A stretch of DNA of 64,000 bases from Moraxellaceae bacterium REDSEA-S32_B1. GTDB taxonomy: Bacteria; Pseudomonadota; Gammaproteobacteria; Pseudomonadales; Moraxellaceae. Positions 51,543-64,000 of the stretch are shown here, one piece after another. Position numbers and translations under genes: made by a program. A model generated the notes under the pieces. The model searched no databases, was not told the origin of the DNA, and was given only the letters and a program-made list of their open reading frames with translations. The stretch lies in the NCBI GenBank assembly GCA_001626925.1, contig LUOR01000007.1, positions 1 to 64,000 on the forward strand, written 5' to 3'. Position 1 is the first letter of the stretch. Every line of letters begins with the position of its first letter.

Positions 51543-52007
51543 TTATGTGGATTGACTTTCTTGACATTTAAAATTGCCAAGCGATAAGATTTCAATAAAC
51601 CATTTTGGCTGGATATTTTCAAAATCAGTTCGCAAGTTTTCAGCTAAATAACTAGCAGAATCTAAAACAAAGGGCTTACCGTCAATACGTTTAAACGCCA
51701 CCCAATGCCAAAAGTATTTGCCATTTTCCTCATGATATTTCGTTGCCAATAAAGCAAGGTCGGGGAGTGCTTTCCAATCTATAAATGGCGTTTCATCTTC
51801 GGAACAACGCATTCCAAAATGCTTTAATAGTCTACGGACATAATCCGTATCAGACCACAGCGCTTGATCTTCAGCATAGATGCCAAGTGAATTGGCAACG
51901 GCTTTGACCTCGGCGTAAGAGCGACCAACAAGATTGGCGACTGAGGCAAGTCCACAACCTGTTTCTTGTTCTTGGATAATCACTTGAAACGGTTGTGGCG
52001 AGTTCAT
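51543..52007 (-). CDS. C39-like cysteine peptidase domain protein
   Basis: QEQETGCGLASVANLVG (Q..C), HWVAFKRIDGKPFVLDSAS (H..D). Confidence 0.65.
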   Translation of the reverse strand: MNSPQPFQVIIQEQETGCGLASVANLVGRSYAEVKAVANSLGIYAEDQALWSDTDYVRRLLKHFGMRCSEDETPFIDWKALPDLALLATKYHEENGKYFWHWVAFKRIDGKPFVLDSASYLAENLRTDFENIQPKWFIEILSLGNFKCQESQST

Positions 52008-52044
52008 TGTTTTATGCTAACTATGCAATTACATCAAGGTGTAA

Positions 52045-53454
52045 TTAAACAAATGGCGTAATCATACGACGCACATTGGTTTTGGCATCAATGACGGTCA
52101 TAAAGGTATATGCACCAATGAACTTACGACTAATAAACATAAACTCTTTCGGCGGTACAGAGAAGTAGCGTGAAGCCATCGATTTACTGGCACGTTGAAT
52201 CACACGATTGTGCAACTGGCTACGTTTCCAGTCGTAGCGGTGCTCAGCATCCATCAAGCCTTCTGGCATGTCAGGATTATTCGCAGGCTCACTAAAGGCT
52301 TCGGTCGCCAATAAAAATACTTCGGACATATCAGGTTTGACGGATTCAGGAATTGAATCAAAGAAGGTATAACCTGACATGGATTTGATCATTTCAGCTT
52401 TATCATGCTGATAACCAGCAACAATCAGATTGCGTGCGACATTGAGCAGATGTTCATCAAACTGACGAATCGCACCGAAGTCGAGGAGCACGATCTTATC
52501 TTTAATGTCTTGACCGTTCCCTAAACGCACCAGATAGTTACCAAAATTTGGATCAGTCTGCATCTCTCCCCATTCAAACAACTCACGTACAGCAATCTCT
52601 AGAGATGCTTCACCAAGCGCATTACGGCGAGATTGTGGAAGTGACAACATTACTGGGCTATTGATCGGTACACCTGACTCAAAAGTCATGCACAAGATAC
52701 GGTCAGTAGAATACTGATCAATGATTTTTGGTACCACATAGCGATCATCATTTTTCAAACGGTCATGAAAGCGTTGCGTCGTCGCTGCTTCCATATGATA
52801 GTCGACTTCACGGTGCATCATGCTTCGCACTTCTTCGTACCATTCATCGAATTCACGAGTTTGTGGCACCATTCGAGTTAGACGTAGCATACTGCGGAAC
52901 AAACTCATATCCGAGTCGATTGCTTCGGCAACACCTGGATATTGAATTTTTAATACCAACTCTAAGCCATCAGACTTACGAACGGCACGGTGGACTTGTG
53001 CAAGTGATGCGGTGCCGAGTGGCTCGTGGTCAATGGTTAAATCGTCAAGCTTTGAGCCAAGTTCCTGCTTCAAATGTTTATGAATCGCATGCCAAGACAA
53101 GGCAACGGTCTTATCATTTAAGGTATTTAAGGCTTGAGTGATTTCTGCAGGGAGAAAATGCTCACCGTACAACGCCATCATCTGCCCGATTTTAACCACC
53201 GAGCCTTTGAGTTTGCCGATTTCTGCGACGAGATAATTCGCCTGTTCTGTCATGGCTTGTTTGCGTTTTTTATCTTTTTCTTTTTCATTGGAAAACATGC
53301 TGCTGGCATTGGCTGATGCCCACCGTGTACCTGCGAGAAACGATGCTTTTGCAATGGAAAAGCGACGATCAAAAGCAGAGGTTTTGAGGTTATCCAACTT
53401 GTCATTTTTATCTGACATAAAAGCAAAATCCTGAAAATTGAAAAACATACGCAA
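52045..53454 (-). CDS. ABC1/AarF (UbiB/ADCK-type) atypical kinase
   Basis: KLKGSVVKIGQMMALYG (KxGQ), EPLGTASLAQVHRA, QTDPNFGNYLVR, LLDFGAIRQF. Confidence 0.9.
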   Translation of the reverse strand: MRMFFNFQDFAFMSDKNDKLDNLKTSAFDRRFSIAKASFLAGTRWASANASSMFSNEKEKDKKRKQAMTEQANYLVAEIGKLKGSVVKIGQMMALYGEHFLPAEITQALNTLNDKTVALSWHAIHKHLKQELGSKLDDLTIDHEPLGTASLAQVHRAVRKSDGLELVLKIQYPGVAEAIDSDMSLFRSMLRLTRMVPQTREFDEWYEEVRSMMHREVDYHMEAATTQRFHDRLKNDDRYVVPKIIDQYSTDRILCMTFESGVPINSPVMLSLPQSRRNALGEASLEIAVRELFEWGEMQTDPNFGNYLVRLGNGQDIKDKIVLLDFGAIRQFDEHLLNVARNLIVAGYQHDKAEMIKSMSGYTFFDSIPESVKPDMSEVFLLATEAFSEPANNPDMPEGLMDAEHRYDWKRSQLHNRVIQRASKSMASRYFSVPPKEFMFISRKFIGAYTFMTVIDAKTNVRRMITPFV

Positions 53455-53732
53455 GCTATTGTACAGTAAAGTTTGATAGGAAACGTATTAAAAGCTTTAA
53501 CATTCTCAATAAATTTTTGAACGATCATTGTTGTGAAATTTATCAAAGAAAACATCTTGATCATTGAAGAAAATGTTTTGGATTTGAATATCTTTAAGGT
53601 TCTGATCAACATAAGCATCATTCGCTAAATGATGTGCTTTAAGATAGTAAATTTCGCTGAAATTCAGTAGAATAGAGCGTCAAATTTTTAGCGATTTTTC
53701 TTGTGTGGAAATTTCGATTTTTGGAGTAGTGC

Positions 53733-54821
53733 GTGGATCAATTCCTTCCAGATGATGTAGAGCAAAATCTAGACGATATGCGTGATGAGCAAAACAATGA
53801 TAGTGATACTGCAATGCAAGTGAGCAGTGAAGTGCTGCAAGAAGCATTAGAAAACTTATCAACCATTCGTGATTTTATCCGTTTTGGCGTGACGATTTTA
53901 CGTCAATACGATGCACATCTGGGGCAAGGCACAGAAGACTTTTTTGCAGAAAGCTCAGCATTAGTGATGCAAACTTTATCTTTGGATTGGTCTGCCGATG
54001 CGGAAATTTTAGACGCAAAATTGCTTCCATCTGAGAAACAAGCGGTTTTAGATCTGCTAGAAGTGCGTGTCAATCAACGTATTCCAACCTCATATTTACT
54101 CAACCTTGCTTATTTCGCAGGCAAGCCGTTTTATGTCGATGATCGTGTATTGATTCCACGTTCACCGATTGCTGAGTTGATCGCCGATCGTTTTGCACCT
54201 TATTTCCTAGACGAACATGGTCAGATGCAAACTGATCAACACAGTCTGCCAAAGACGACTCAGCCGACTGCCTTAAAAACACCTGAGCGTATATTAGATC
54301 TCTGTACAGGTTCGGGTTGTATAGCCATTGCATTGGCGTATGCCTATCCTGATGCGGCGGTCGATGCGACGGATATTTCCAAAGATGCTTTGGAAGTCGC
54401 TGCGATCAACGTCGAACATCACAATATGCAATATCAAGTGGCTTTGCTTGAGTCAGATTTGTTCGATCGTGTCCCTGCGGAAAATCAATATGATTTGATC
54501 GTGTCCAATCCGCCTTATGTCGATGCCGAGGATATGGCAGATTTGCCTGCGGAGTTCCATCACGAGCCTGAACTGGCTTTGGCAGCAGGGCAAGATGGTT
54601 TGGATTTGGTGCGGAAGATGCTCGCTGTGGCTGCAGATTATCTCAGTGAAAATGGCTTATTGATCATCGAAGTGGGTAATAGCGAGTGGGCGCTCAAGCA
54701 GAATTTTAATAAAATCGACTTCCACTGGCTCACTTTCCAAAATGGTGGTTCAGGCATCTTTGCGTTAACAGCACAGCAATGTCGTGAATATCAGGCAATC
54801 TTTCAACAGTCTATTGAATAA
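53733..54821 (+). CDS. prmB: 50S ribosomal protein L3 N5-glutamine methyltransferase
   Basis: DLCTGSGCIAIALAYAYPDA, DLIVSNPPYVDAEDM, VPRSPIAELI-like motif. Confidence 0.95.
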   Translation: MDQFLPDDVEQNLDDMRDEQNNDSDTAMQVSSEVLQEALENLSTIRDFIRFGVTILRQYDAHLGQGTEDFFAESSALVMQTLSLDWSADAEILDAKLLPSEKQAVLDLLEVRVNQRIPTSYLLNLAYFAGKPFYVDDRVLIPRSPIAELIADRFAPYFLDEHGQMQTDQHSLPKTTQPTALKTPERILDLCTGSGCIAIALAYAYPDAAVDATDISKDALEVAAINVEHHNMQYQVALLESDLFDRVPAENQYDLIVSNPPYVDAEDMADLPAEFHHEPELALAAGQDGLDLVRKMLAVAADYLSENGLLIIEVGNSEWALKQNFNKIDFHWLTFQNGGSGIFALTAQQCREYQAIFQQSIE

Positions 54822-54838
54822 TACAGGAGTAATTGAGC

Positions 54839-55933
54839 ATGGCAGGTAATAGTATTGGTCAATTATTCCGTGTGACAACGTGCGGTGAGTCGCATGGTGT
54901 GGGCTTGATGGCGATCGTCGATGGTGTACCACCAAATTTGCCATTGACAGAAAGTGATCTGCAAGCCGATTTGGATCGTCGTAAACCAGGTACTTCAAAG
55001 TTTGCGACGCAGCGGAAAGAACCTGATCAAGTCGAGATTATTTCAGGTGTATTTGAGGGTAAAACCACAGGGACGTCAATTGGTTTATTGATTCGCAATA
55101 CTGACCAAAAATCAAAAGATTACGGCAATATCGCTGAAACGTTCCGCCCTGGTCATGCCGATTATACCTATACGCAAAAATATGGCTTCCGTGATTATCG
55201 TGGTGGCGGTCGCTCAAGTGCACGTGAAACCGCAATGCGTGTTGCCGCAGGCGCAATTGCGAAGAAATATTTAGCTGAAAAATTTGGCGTATTGATTCGT
55301 GGTCATGTTACACAAATTGGCACGGAAACGGCTGAAAAGTTGGATTGGAATGAAGTGCCGAATAATCCATTTTTCTGTGGTGATGTTGACGCAGTGCCAC
55401 GCTTCGAAGCCTTGGTCACTTCACTGCGTGAGCAAGGTACAAGCTGCGGCGCGAAGCTCGAAATTCTCGCTGAAAATGTCCCAGTGGGTTGGGGTGAGCC
55501 TGTATTTGATCGCCTCGATGCAGATATTGCGCATGCCATGATGAGCATCAATGCCGTCAAAGGCGTAGAGATTGGCGACGGCTTTGCCGTTGCAGGACAG
55601 TTTGGACATGAGTCACGTGATGAGCTGACACCAGATGGTTTTTCTGCCAATCACGCAGGTGGTATTTTAGGTGGGATTTCGAGTGGTCAGGCGATCCGAG
55701 TCGCAATTGCACTCAAGCCTACCGCAAGTATCACGACCGCAGGAAAAACAATTAATCTGCAAGGTGAAGCGACGGATGTGATCACCAAAGGTCGTCACGA
55801 TCCTTGCGTTGGCGTGCGTGCGACACCAATTGCTGAGGCGATGTTGGCGATTGTATTGATGGATCATTTCTTGCGAAATCGTGCGCAAAATGCTGATGTG
55901 GTGGCACCACTGACGCCGATTGAACCGAAATAG
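54839..55933 (+). CDS. aroC: Chorismate synthase
   Basis: [54 protein letters not shown]. Confidence 0.98.
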   Translation: MAGNSIGQLFRVTTCGESHGVGLMAIVDGVPPNLPLTESDLQADLDRRKPGTSKFATQRKEPDQVEIISGVFEGKTTGTSIGLLIRNTDQKSKDYGNIAETFRPGHADYTYTQKYGFRDYRGGGRSSARETAMRVAAGAIAKKYLAEKFGVLIRGHVTQIGTETAEKLDWNEVPNNPFFCGDVDAVPRFEALVTSLREQGTSCGAKLEILAENVPVGWGEPVFDRLDADIAHAMMSINAVKGVEIGDGFAVAGQFGHESRDELTPDGFSANHAGGILGGISSGQAIRVAIALKPTASITTAGKTINLQGEATDVITKGRHDPCVGVRATPIAEAMLAIVLMDHFLRNRAQNADVVAPLTPIEPK

Positions 55934-55991
55934 TTTTGAGTTAATTAAAAGGCTAAATTCTTAATTTTGAATTAACTTATTTTGAGAAATT

Positions 55992-56022
55992 AAAAGTCCC
56001 AATTTTCATTTGGGGCTTTTTT
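55992..56022 (+). terminator. Terminator after aroC
   Basis: AAAGTCCCAATTTTCATTTGGGGCTTTTTT. Confidence 0.75.
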
Positions 56023-56081
56023 ATTTAAACTTTATACTAATTGCTTTTTTTTAAATTGGCTAAAATTGGTTGTGACCATTT

Positions 56082-57437
56082 TTGTGCTTTGCAATTTGCT
56101 TTGAGGGAAAGTCTATGGAATCAAATTCCAACAATGGTAATGGTCTACTAGATCGACTATTCCATATCAAACAGCTCAATACCAGTGTACGCACGGAAGT
56201 GTTAGCTGGATTTACTACATTCTTGGCGATGTGCTATATCATTATCGTCAACCCAAGCATTCTTGCAATGACAGGAATGGATCAAGGCGCAGTCTTTGTC
56301 GCAACCTGTTTGGCAGCGGCATTAGGCTGTATGGTGATGGGCTTGGTCGCAAACTATCCAATCGCACTTGCACCGGGTATGGGCTTAAACACGTACTTTA
56401 CCTTTTCAGTCTGTATGGGCATGGGTGTGCCATGGCAAACAGCTTTGGCTGCGGTATTCGTATCGGGTGTGGTGTTCTTATTTGTCAGCTTATTTAAGTT
56501 CCGCGAAGCAATGATCAATGCTATTCCAATGTCTTTAAAACTTGCAATTGCAGGTGGTATTGGTTTATTCCTTGCTTTGATTGCACTCAAATCTTCTGGA
56601 GTTGTAATTGCCAATGAGCCGACATTGATCAAAATGGGTGATTTGTCTTCTGCATCGGTATTATTCGCTGCATTGGGCTTTTTATTGATCGTGGTGATGC
56701 ATCATTTCAAAGTACGTGGTGCGATCATTATCAGTATTTTAGCGATTACTATGCTTTCAACTTTGACAGGACACAATGAGTTCAAAGGTGTATTTGGCGA
56801 GATTCCATCATTAGCACCAACCTTTATGCAAATGGATTTTGAAGGCCTATTTACTGCGTCCATGATCGGTGTAATATTTGTCTTTTTCTTGGTGGATTTG
56901 TTTGACAGTACAGGCACATTGGTCGGCGTATCACAGCGTGCAGGTTTATTGGTTGATGGCAAATTACCACGTTTAAAACGCGCCTTGATGGCAGATTCAT
57001 CTGCGATCATTGCAGGTGCAGCATTAGGTACGTCATCGACTACACCTTATATCGAGTCTGCATCTGGTGTGGCAGCGGGTGGTCGTACAGGTCTGACTGC
57101 AGTTGTGATCGCTGTATTGTTCCTCTTGGCATTGTTCTTGTTTCCACTTGCGCAAAGTGTCCCTGCTTATGCGACTGCGCCTGCATTGCTCTATGTGGGT
57201 GTACTGATGGTGCACGGCATTACGGGTATTGATTGGGATGACATCACCGAAGCAGTGCCTGCATTTTTGACCATGACTTTTATGCCGTTTACCTATTCGA
57301 TTGCAGACGGTATTGCCATTGGCTTTATCAGTTATGCCTTAGTGAAGCTACTCACTGGCAAGGCGAAAGCTGTACCATATATGGTGTGGATCATTGCCAT
57401 TGTGTGGGCGATTAAGTTTGCAATTTATGGTGGCTAA
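56082..57437 (+). CDS. NCS2 family purine permease
   Basis: VRTEVLAGFTTFLAMCYIIIVNPSILA, MGLNTYFTFSVCMGMGVPWQTALAAVF, GTSSTTPYIESASGVAAGGRTGLTAV. Confidence 0.93.
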   Translation: MCFAICFEGKSMESNSNNGNGLLDRLFHIKQLNTSVRTEVLAGFTTFLAMCYIIIVNPSILAMTGMDQGAVFVATCLAAALGCMVMGLVANYPIALAPGMGLNTYFTFSVCMGMGVPWQTALAAVFVSGVVFLFVSLFKFREAMINAIPMSLKLAIAGGIGLFLALIALKSSGVVIANEPTLIKMGDLSSASVLFAALGFLLIVVMHHFKVRGAIIISILAITMLSTLTGHNEFKGVFGEIPSLAPTFMQMDFEGLFTASMIGVIFVFFLVDLFDSTGTLVGVSQRAGLLVDGKLPRLKRALMADSSAIIAGAALGTSSTTPYIESASGVAAGGRTGLTAVVIAVLFLLALFLFPLAQSVPAYATAPALLYVGVLMVHGITGIDWDDITEAVPAFLTMTFMPFTYSIADGIAIGFISYALVKLLTGKAKAVPYMVWIIAIVWAIKFAIYGG

Positions 57438-57458
57438 TTTTTACAAATAAACTTTATT

Positions 57459-58536
<1,078 letters not shown>

Positions 58537-58553
58537 TATTTTCTAAGAAGCAT

Positions 58554-58590
58554 AAAAAAAGCTGAACATAAAGTTCAGCTTTTTTATTTT
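58554..58590. terminator. Bidirectional terminator between add and the porin gene
   Basis: AAAAAAAGCTGAACATAAAGTTCAGCTTTTTT. Confidence 0.85.
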
Positions 58591-58606
58591 ACAGTGAAGG
58601 TTTAGA

Positions 58607-59662
58607 TTAGAATTTAACTTCCATGCCTAGACCAACAACAGTTTCTTTGTCTTCGGCAAAACCAAAGTCTTCGTCAGCTTTAGTTTGAGCTAGTACACCA
58701 TATACTTTACTTTGTTTGTTAAGTTTGTAGTCAACAACAACACCGTAACGATCCATTGATCCTTCTTCGTCATTTGCAGAAGTTTCAACAGTTACATATT
58801 CGCCTCTAACAGTTAAAGCTGTATCAGGAATAGCATAAGCAAGAGTCAAACCAAATGCTTGCTCTTCTAGATCTTCCAAAACAGTTTCATCGAAAGTAAT
58901 ACGGTCTTCTGAAGGCTCAGCTTGTTGGAATAAACCACCAATTACAAGACCATCTACACCAGTGTTAGCAAAGTCATAAGATGCTGTCAAACGAATAGCA
59001 TCTGTATAAAGCTTTTCGCCGTCGAGAGCTGCCCATTTAGATTGCACGTCAAAGTTACCAGCCAAAGCTAAAGCTAAACCGATGTCGCTTTCATAAGTTA
59101 CAGAAGTAGAGATACTGTCACCGAAACCATCACGATCTTCACCAGCATCGTCAGTTGAGCCTTCACCTTGCTGGAACATGATGTTGAAGCCTAGACCTGC
59201 AAGCATCGCTGGATCAGATTCGAAACCAACTACGTTGTTCAAACGATCTTCACCAACAAGGATGTCTTTGAAGTCAAGACGTTCGTTATCGTTGAAAATG
59301 TCTTGGTCACTACCAGCAGCTGTTTTGAAATAACTGTCAAAACGACCAGCTTTCAATGTACCGACATTAGCAAACTTCAAACCAGCAAAACGGTTACGTG
59401 CTTTGAACGTATCATCATCACCGTCACCAGTAACTTCCCATTCTGCTAAATATACAGCTGAAAGTGAATCCGTAATTTTCTCTTCACCTTTCACCCCAAG
59501 GCGAGAAGCATTAGAGTTTAATTCAGTTACTTTATCTTCAGTAAAGTCTGCATTAGAAACTTGGTCTAAGCTGATGTTCAATTTACCGTATAAAGTAGGA
59601 GCGGCTTGAACTGTATTTAGGCTTAAAGCTGCAACTGCAGAAGCAAGTAGCAATTTTTTCAT
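58607..59662 (-). CDS. Gram-negative porin
   Basis: Signal peptide MKKLLLASAVAALSLNTVQAAPTLYGKLNISLD; ARNRFAGLKFANVGTLKAGRFDSYF; C-terminal VVGLGMEVKF. Confidence 0.88.
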   Translation of the reverse strand: MKKLLLASAVAALSLNTVQAAPTLYGKLNISLDQVSNADFTEDKVTELNSNASRLGVKGEEKITDSLSAVYLAEWEVTGDGDDDTFKARNRFAGLKFANVGTLKAGRFDSYFKTAAGSDQDIFNDNERLDFKDILVGEDRLNNVVGFESDPAMLAGLGFNIMFQQGEGSTDDAGEDRDGFGDSISTSVTYESDIGLALALAGNFDVQSKWAALDGEKLYTDAIRLTASYDFANTGVDGLVIGGLFQQAEPSEDRITFDETVLEDLEEQAFGLTLAYAIPDTALTVRGEYVTVETSANDEEGSMDRYGVVVDYKLNKQSKVYGVLAQTKADEDFGFAEDKETVVGLGMEVKF

Positions 59663-59957
59663 TGAATCTTCTCCAAATTTTTAGGGATAACTTGTAATGC
59701 GAGACACAACCCATTGTTATTTATGCACTACAAGCGGTAAGCCTTGTTTTGTCTTATACAACTGATAATTTTTTGGATTAAAAGTTACATAAGGTTACGA
59801 ACTTGTGAGCAAGTATCTATAACTTATGTTACAAAAATATGAAATTTGTGAAGACATGAAATATTTTTATGCAATTTAAACCAAACGTTGTAACGACAAG
59901 GATTGAATGCATTATTACTTAAAATTTTAAATATTTTATATTTTATTTTTCAGTAGC

Positions 59958-60938
59958 TTATAATAATATTTGATTTAAGATTCTTGTAAAATGCAATGGT
60001 TGATTGACGATGAGTGTATGCCCAGCTCGTGGAAAAATATGAAATTTTGCGTCTTTTAATTGCTTTGCAATGGCGATTTGTCCATCAGAAGGATACAGAG
60101 CAGAATGTTTTCCAATCAAGAAATACGCAGGTTTTGTAAACGAAATAAGCGTTTGGCGATAGTCGTCATCGTGCAGTTGATAGTTGTGCAAATACCAGTA
60201 TAAATAATCGATCGTTTTAAATGGTAATAGATTGATTTTTAAGTGTTGAATGATTTGATAATCATCAAAATTGGCAAGTCGATTATTTTTACTTTGTAAG
60301 GCAACGAACTCATTGAATAATGTAATAAGCTGATGTTGAATGGATTTTGGCAATGATCGAATTGGCTGATGCTGTGTCGCATAAGGTTTCAGCAAACTTA
60401 ACATTCGCTTAAGAATATTCAAAAAAGTCGCTTGCTGATCGCCATATAAACCATATTTCCAGTCGCTTTGATTGCGAATACAAGGGCTTTGATCTAGGTG
60501 AATGTATCGCTTAATTTTTGAAGCAAAATTGCCATACTTCATACCGTGCATGCTGATCGTTGCACCCATTGAGTAAGCAATCACATCAATGCTTTGGCTT
60601 AAATTTTCATTTTGTCCAATTTGTTCTAATAAGCAATCGACATCTCGCCAATGGCTTGCTATCGCATCATTTTGATACTCTGGTTCATTGGGAATTTCAC
60701 AGTGTTTTGATTGCCCAAAACCACGAAAATCAGGAATATAAAACTTTCGACGTCGCAAGCTTAGTGCGATGTAGGGTAGCCATTGCCAACTACTCATGCC
60801 AAGTCCAGACAGGACTAAAACAGGTTCGCCTTGACCAACTTCACGAACAAATAACTGTTGTTGATCTAGCATCGTGTAATGTGGCATCAGCACTCCTTTA
60901 GTTTTAAATTTATGTTCAAAAAATTTCGATCTACACAA
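59958..60938 (-). CDS. Alpha/beta hydrolase
   Basis: VLVLSGLGMSSWQW, FYIPDFRGFGQSKH, VIAYSMGATISMHG (GxSxG), FPRAGHTLIVNQP. Confidence 0.85.
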   Translation of the reverse strand: MCRSKFFEHKFKTKGVLMPHYTMLDQQQLFVREVGQGEPVLVLSGLGMSSWQWLPYIALSLRRRKFYIPDFRGFGQSKHCEIPNEPEYQNDAIASHWRDVDCLLEQIGQNENLSQSIDVIAYSMGATISMHGMKYGNFASKIKRYIHLDQSPCIRNQSDWKYGLYGDQQATFLNILKRMLSLLKPYATQHQPIRSLPKSIQHQLITLFNEFVALQSKNNRLANFDDYQIIQHLKINLLPFKTIDYLYWYLHNYQLHDDDYRQTLISFTKPAYFLIGKHSALYPSDGQIAIAKQLKDAKFHIFPRAGHTLIVNQPLHFTRILNQILL

Positions 60939-60968
60939 CTTTCCATAGCAAAATCATAAGCTGATTGG

Positions 60969-61526
60969 CTATGTCGACTGATTTTCCAATTCTTGATTCT
61001 CGAGGATTTGAATGACATCCTCTAACCAAGTAATCCAGCCGTGTTCAAACTCAATGCCCAGCTCCAAAATTTTGTGTTGAATCATCACTGCACGGTCTGA
61101 TTTATCGCTTTTCTTTTGTTGATCACGCTGTGCAATGTGTCGATAGAGTGTGTACTGCGCTTGATGCAAGTCTAAATGGCGACGTAGCTCAGGCAATATG
61201 GTCGCACCGCCCAGCTGTGCTTCGGCACGTAGTTTGACCATCAGTTCATCACGTAGCTTGCTTGGCGCATCTTGTTGGGCAACCCAGCGTTGTAGTTCTT
61301 CGCGACCTTGTTCTACGACTTGATAGGTCTTTTTGCGTGAATCGCTATCATCGGTTGCAAGTGTGCTAATCCAACCTTTTTCGAGCATTTGTTTAAGCTC
61401 ACGGTAGATTTGCTGATGTGTTGCATTCCAGAAAAATCCCATAGAGCGGTCAAAGCGACGTGCCAGCTCAATGCCTGTACTTGGCTTTTCTAAAAGACTG
61501 GTCAACAGTACGTGGGCTAAGGACAT
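60969..61526 (-). CDS. PadR family transcriptional regulator
   Basis: HVLLTSLLEKPSTGIELARRFDRSMGFFWNATHQQIYRELKQMLEKGWI wHTH. Confidence 0.92.
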   Translation of the reverse strand: MSLAHVLLTSLLEKPSTGIELARRFDRSMGFFWNATHQQIYRELKQMLEKGWISTLATDDSDSRKKTYQVVEQGREELQRWVAQQDAPSKLRDELMVKLRAEAQLGGATILPELRRHLDLHQAQYTLYRHIAQRDQQKKSDKSDRAVMIQHKILELGIEFEHGWITWLEDVIQILENQELENQST

Positions 61527-61958
61527 CGTGATTCACCAGTTCCATGTGTTGATAGCGTCAAAGAACTTAACTCTTGCTACAGCGTGAACCTCGCTCGAAA
61601 TACCATATGTACATCTTCACTCGGTTGCCTTGTGTCAGAAATCAATTTCTTTGACTATTGCGTGTGGTTTTGCATCATTGTGTGTTTTGACGTTGCAAAT
61701 CTATACTGTTTAAAGCGTTTGAGATCATGCAACATAGTGCACAGACTTGATATATCGAATTATTAACTTTGAAAAGTTTGCAAAGACCTAAAACAGCAGT
61801 CATTGCATCGTCGATAGTCATAGTTTATAAAGTCTAAGCCAAACATATAAAGCCAATAAGGTACGTTAAGTATTGGTTTATTTCAATGTTTTACTTTGAG
61901 TGTTTTACTTTAATGTTTTAGTGCTGAAGTCATTGAAAAGATCAGATTGCTTGCGTAG

Positions 61959-64000
<2,042 letters not shown>

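Overview
A 64 kb chromosomal window whose proteins and gene order look Acinetobacter-like: hflD-mnmA-purB, cysDN, efp/epmB, zapA next to 6S RNA, lpoP-mrcB. It is almost entirely core housekeeping and metabolic genes, with two tRNAs (Leu-TAG, Val-GAC) and a clear 6S RNA. I saw no prophage, IS element, integron or CRISPR array, and I do not see a convincing wholly new multi-gene system. The points most worth a second look are: (i) two disrupted genes, gspE (N-terminal domain split from the ATPase by a small deletion or frameshift) and cstA (+1 shift at a T5 run); (ii) an AmpG-family permease with a large insert containing two Ig-like repeats; (iii) a Fur-box-like site and promoter in an otherwise empty ~570 bp region beside 6S RNA; (iv) a patatin gene overlapping a variant Ser/Thr kinase gene; (v) a FimX-like degenerate EAL protein next to a large putative PilZ-like protein; (vi) a tandem acyl-CoA dehydrogenase pair in which one member lacks the usual catalytic Glu motif; (vii) a hemP ORF with a Fur box that is absent from the supplied ORF track. 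All assignments come from reading the sequence and recalling protein families; no searches were run.
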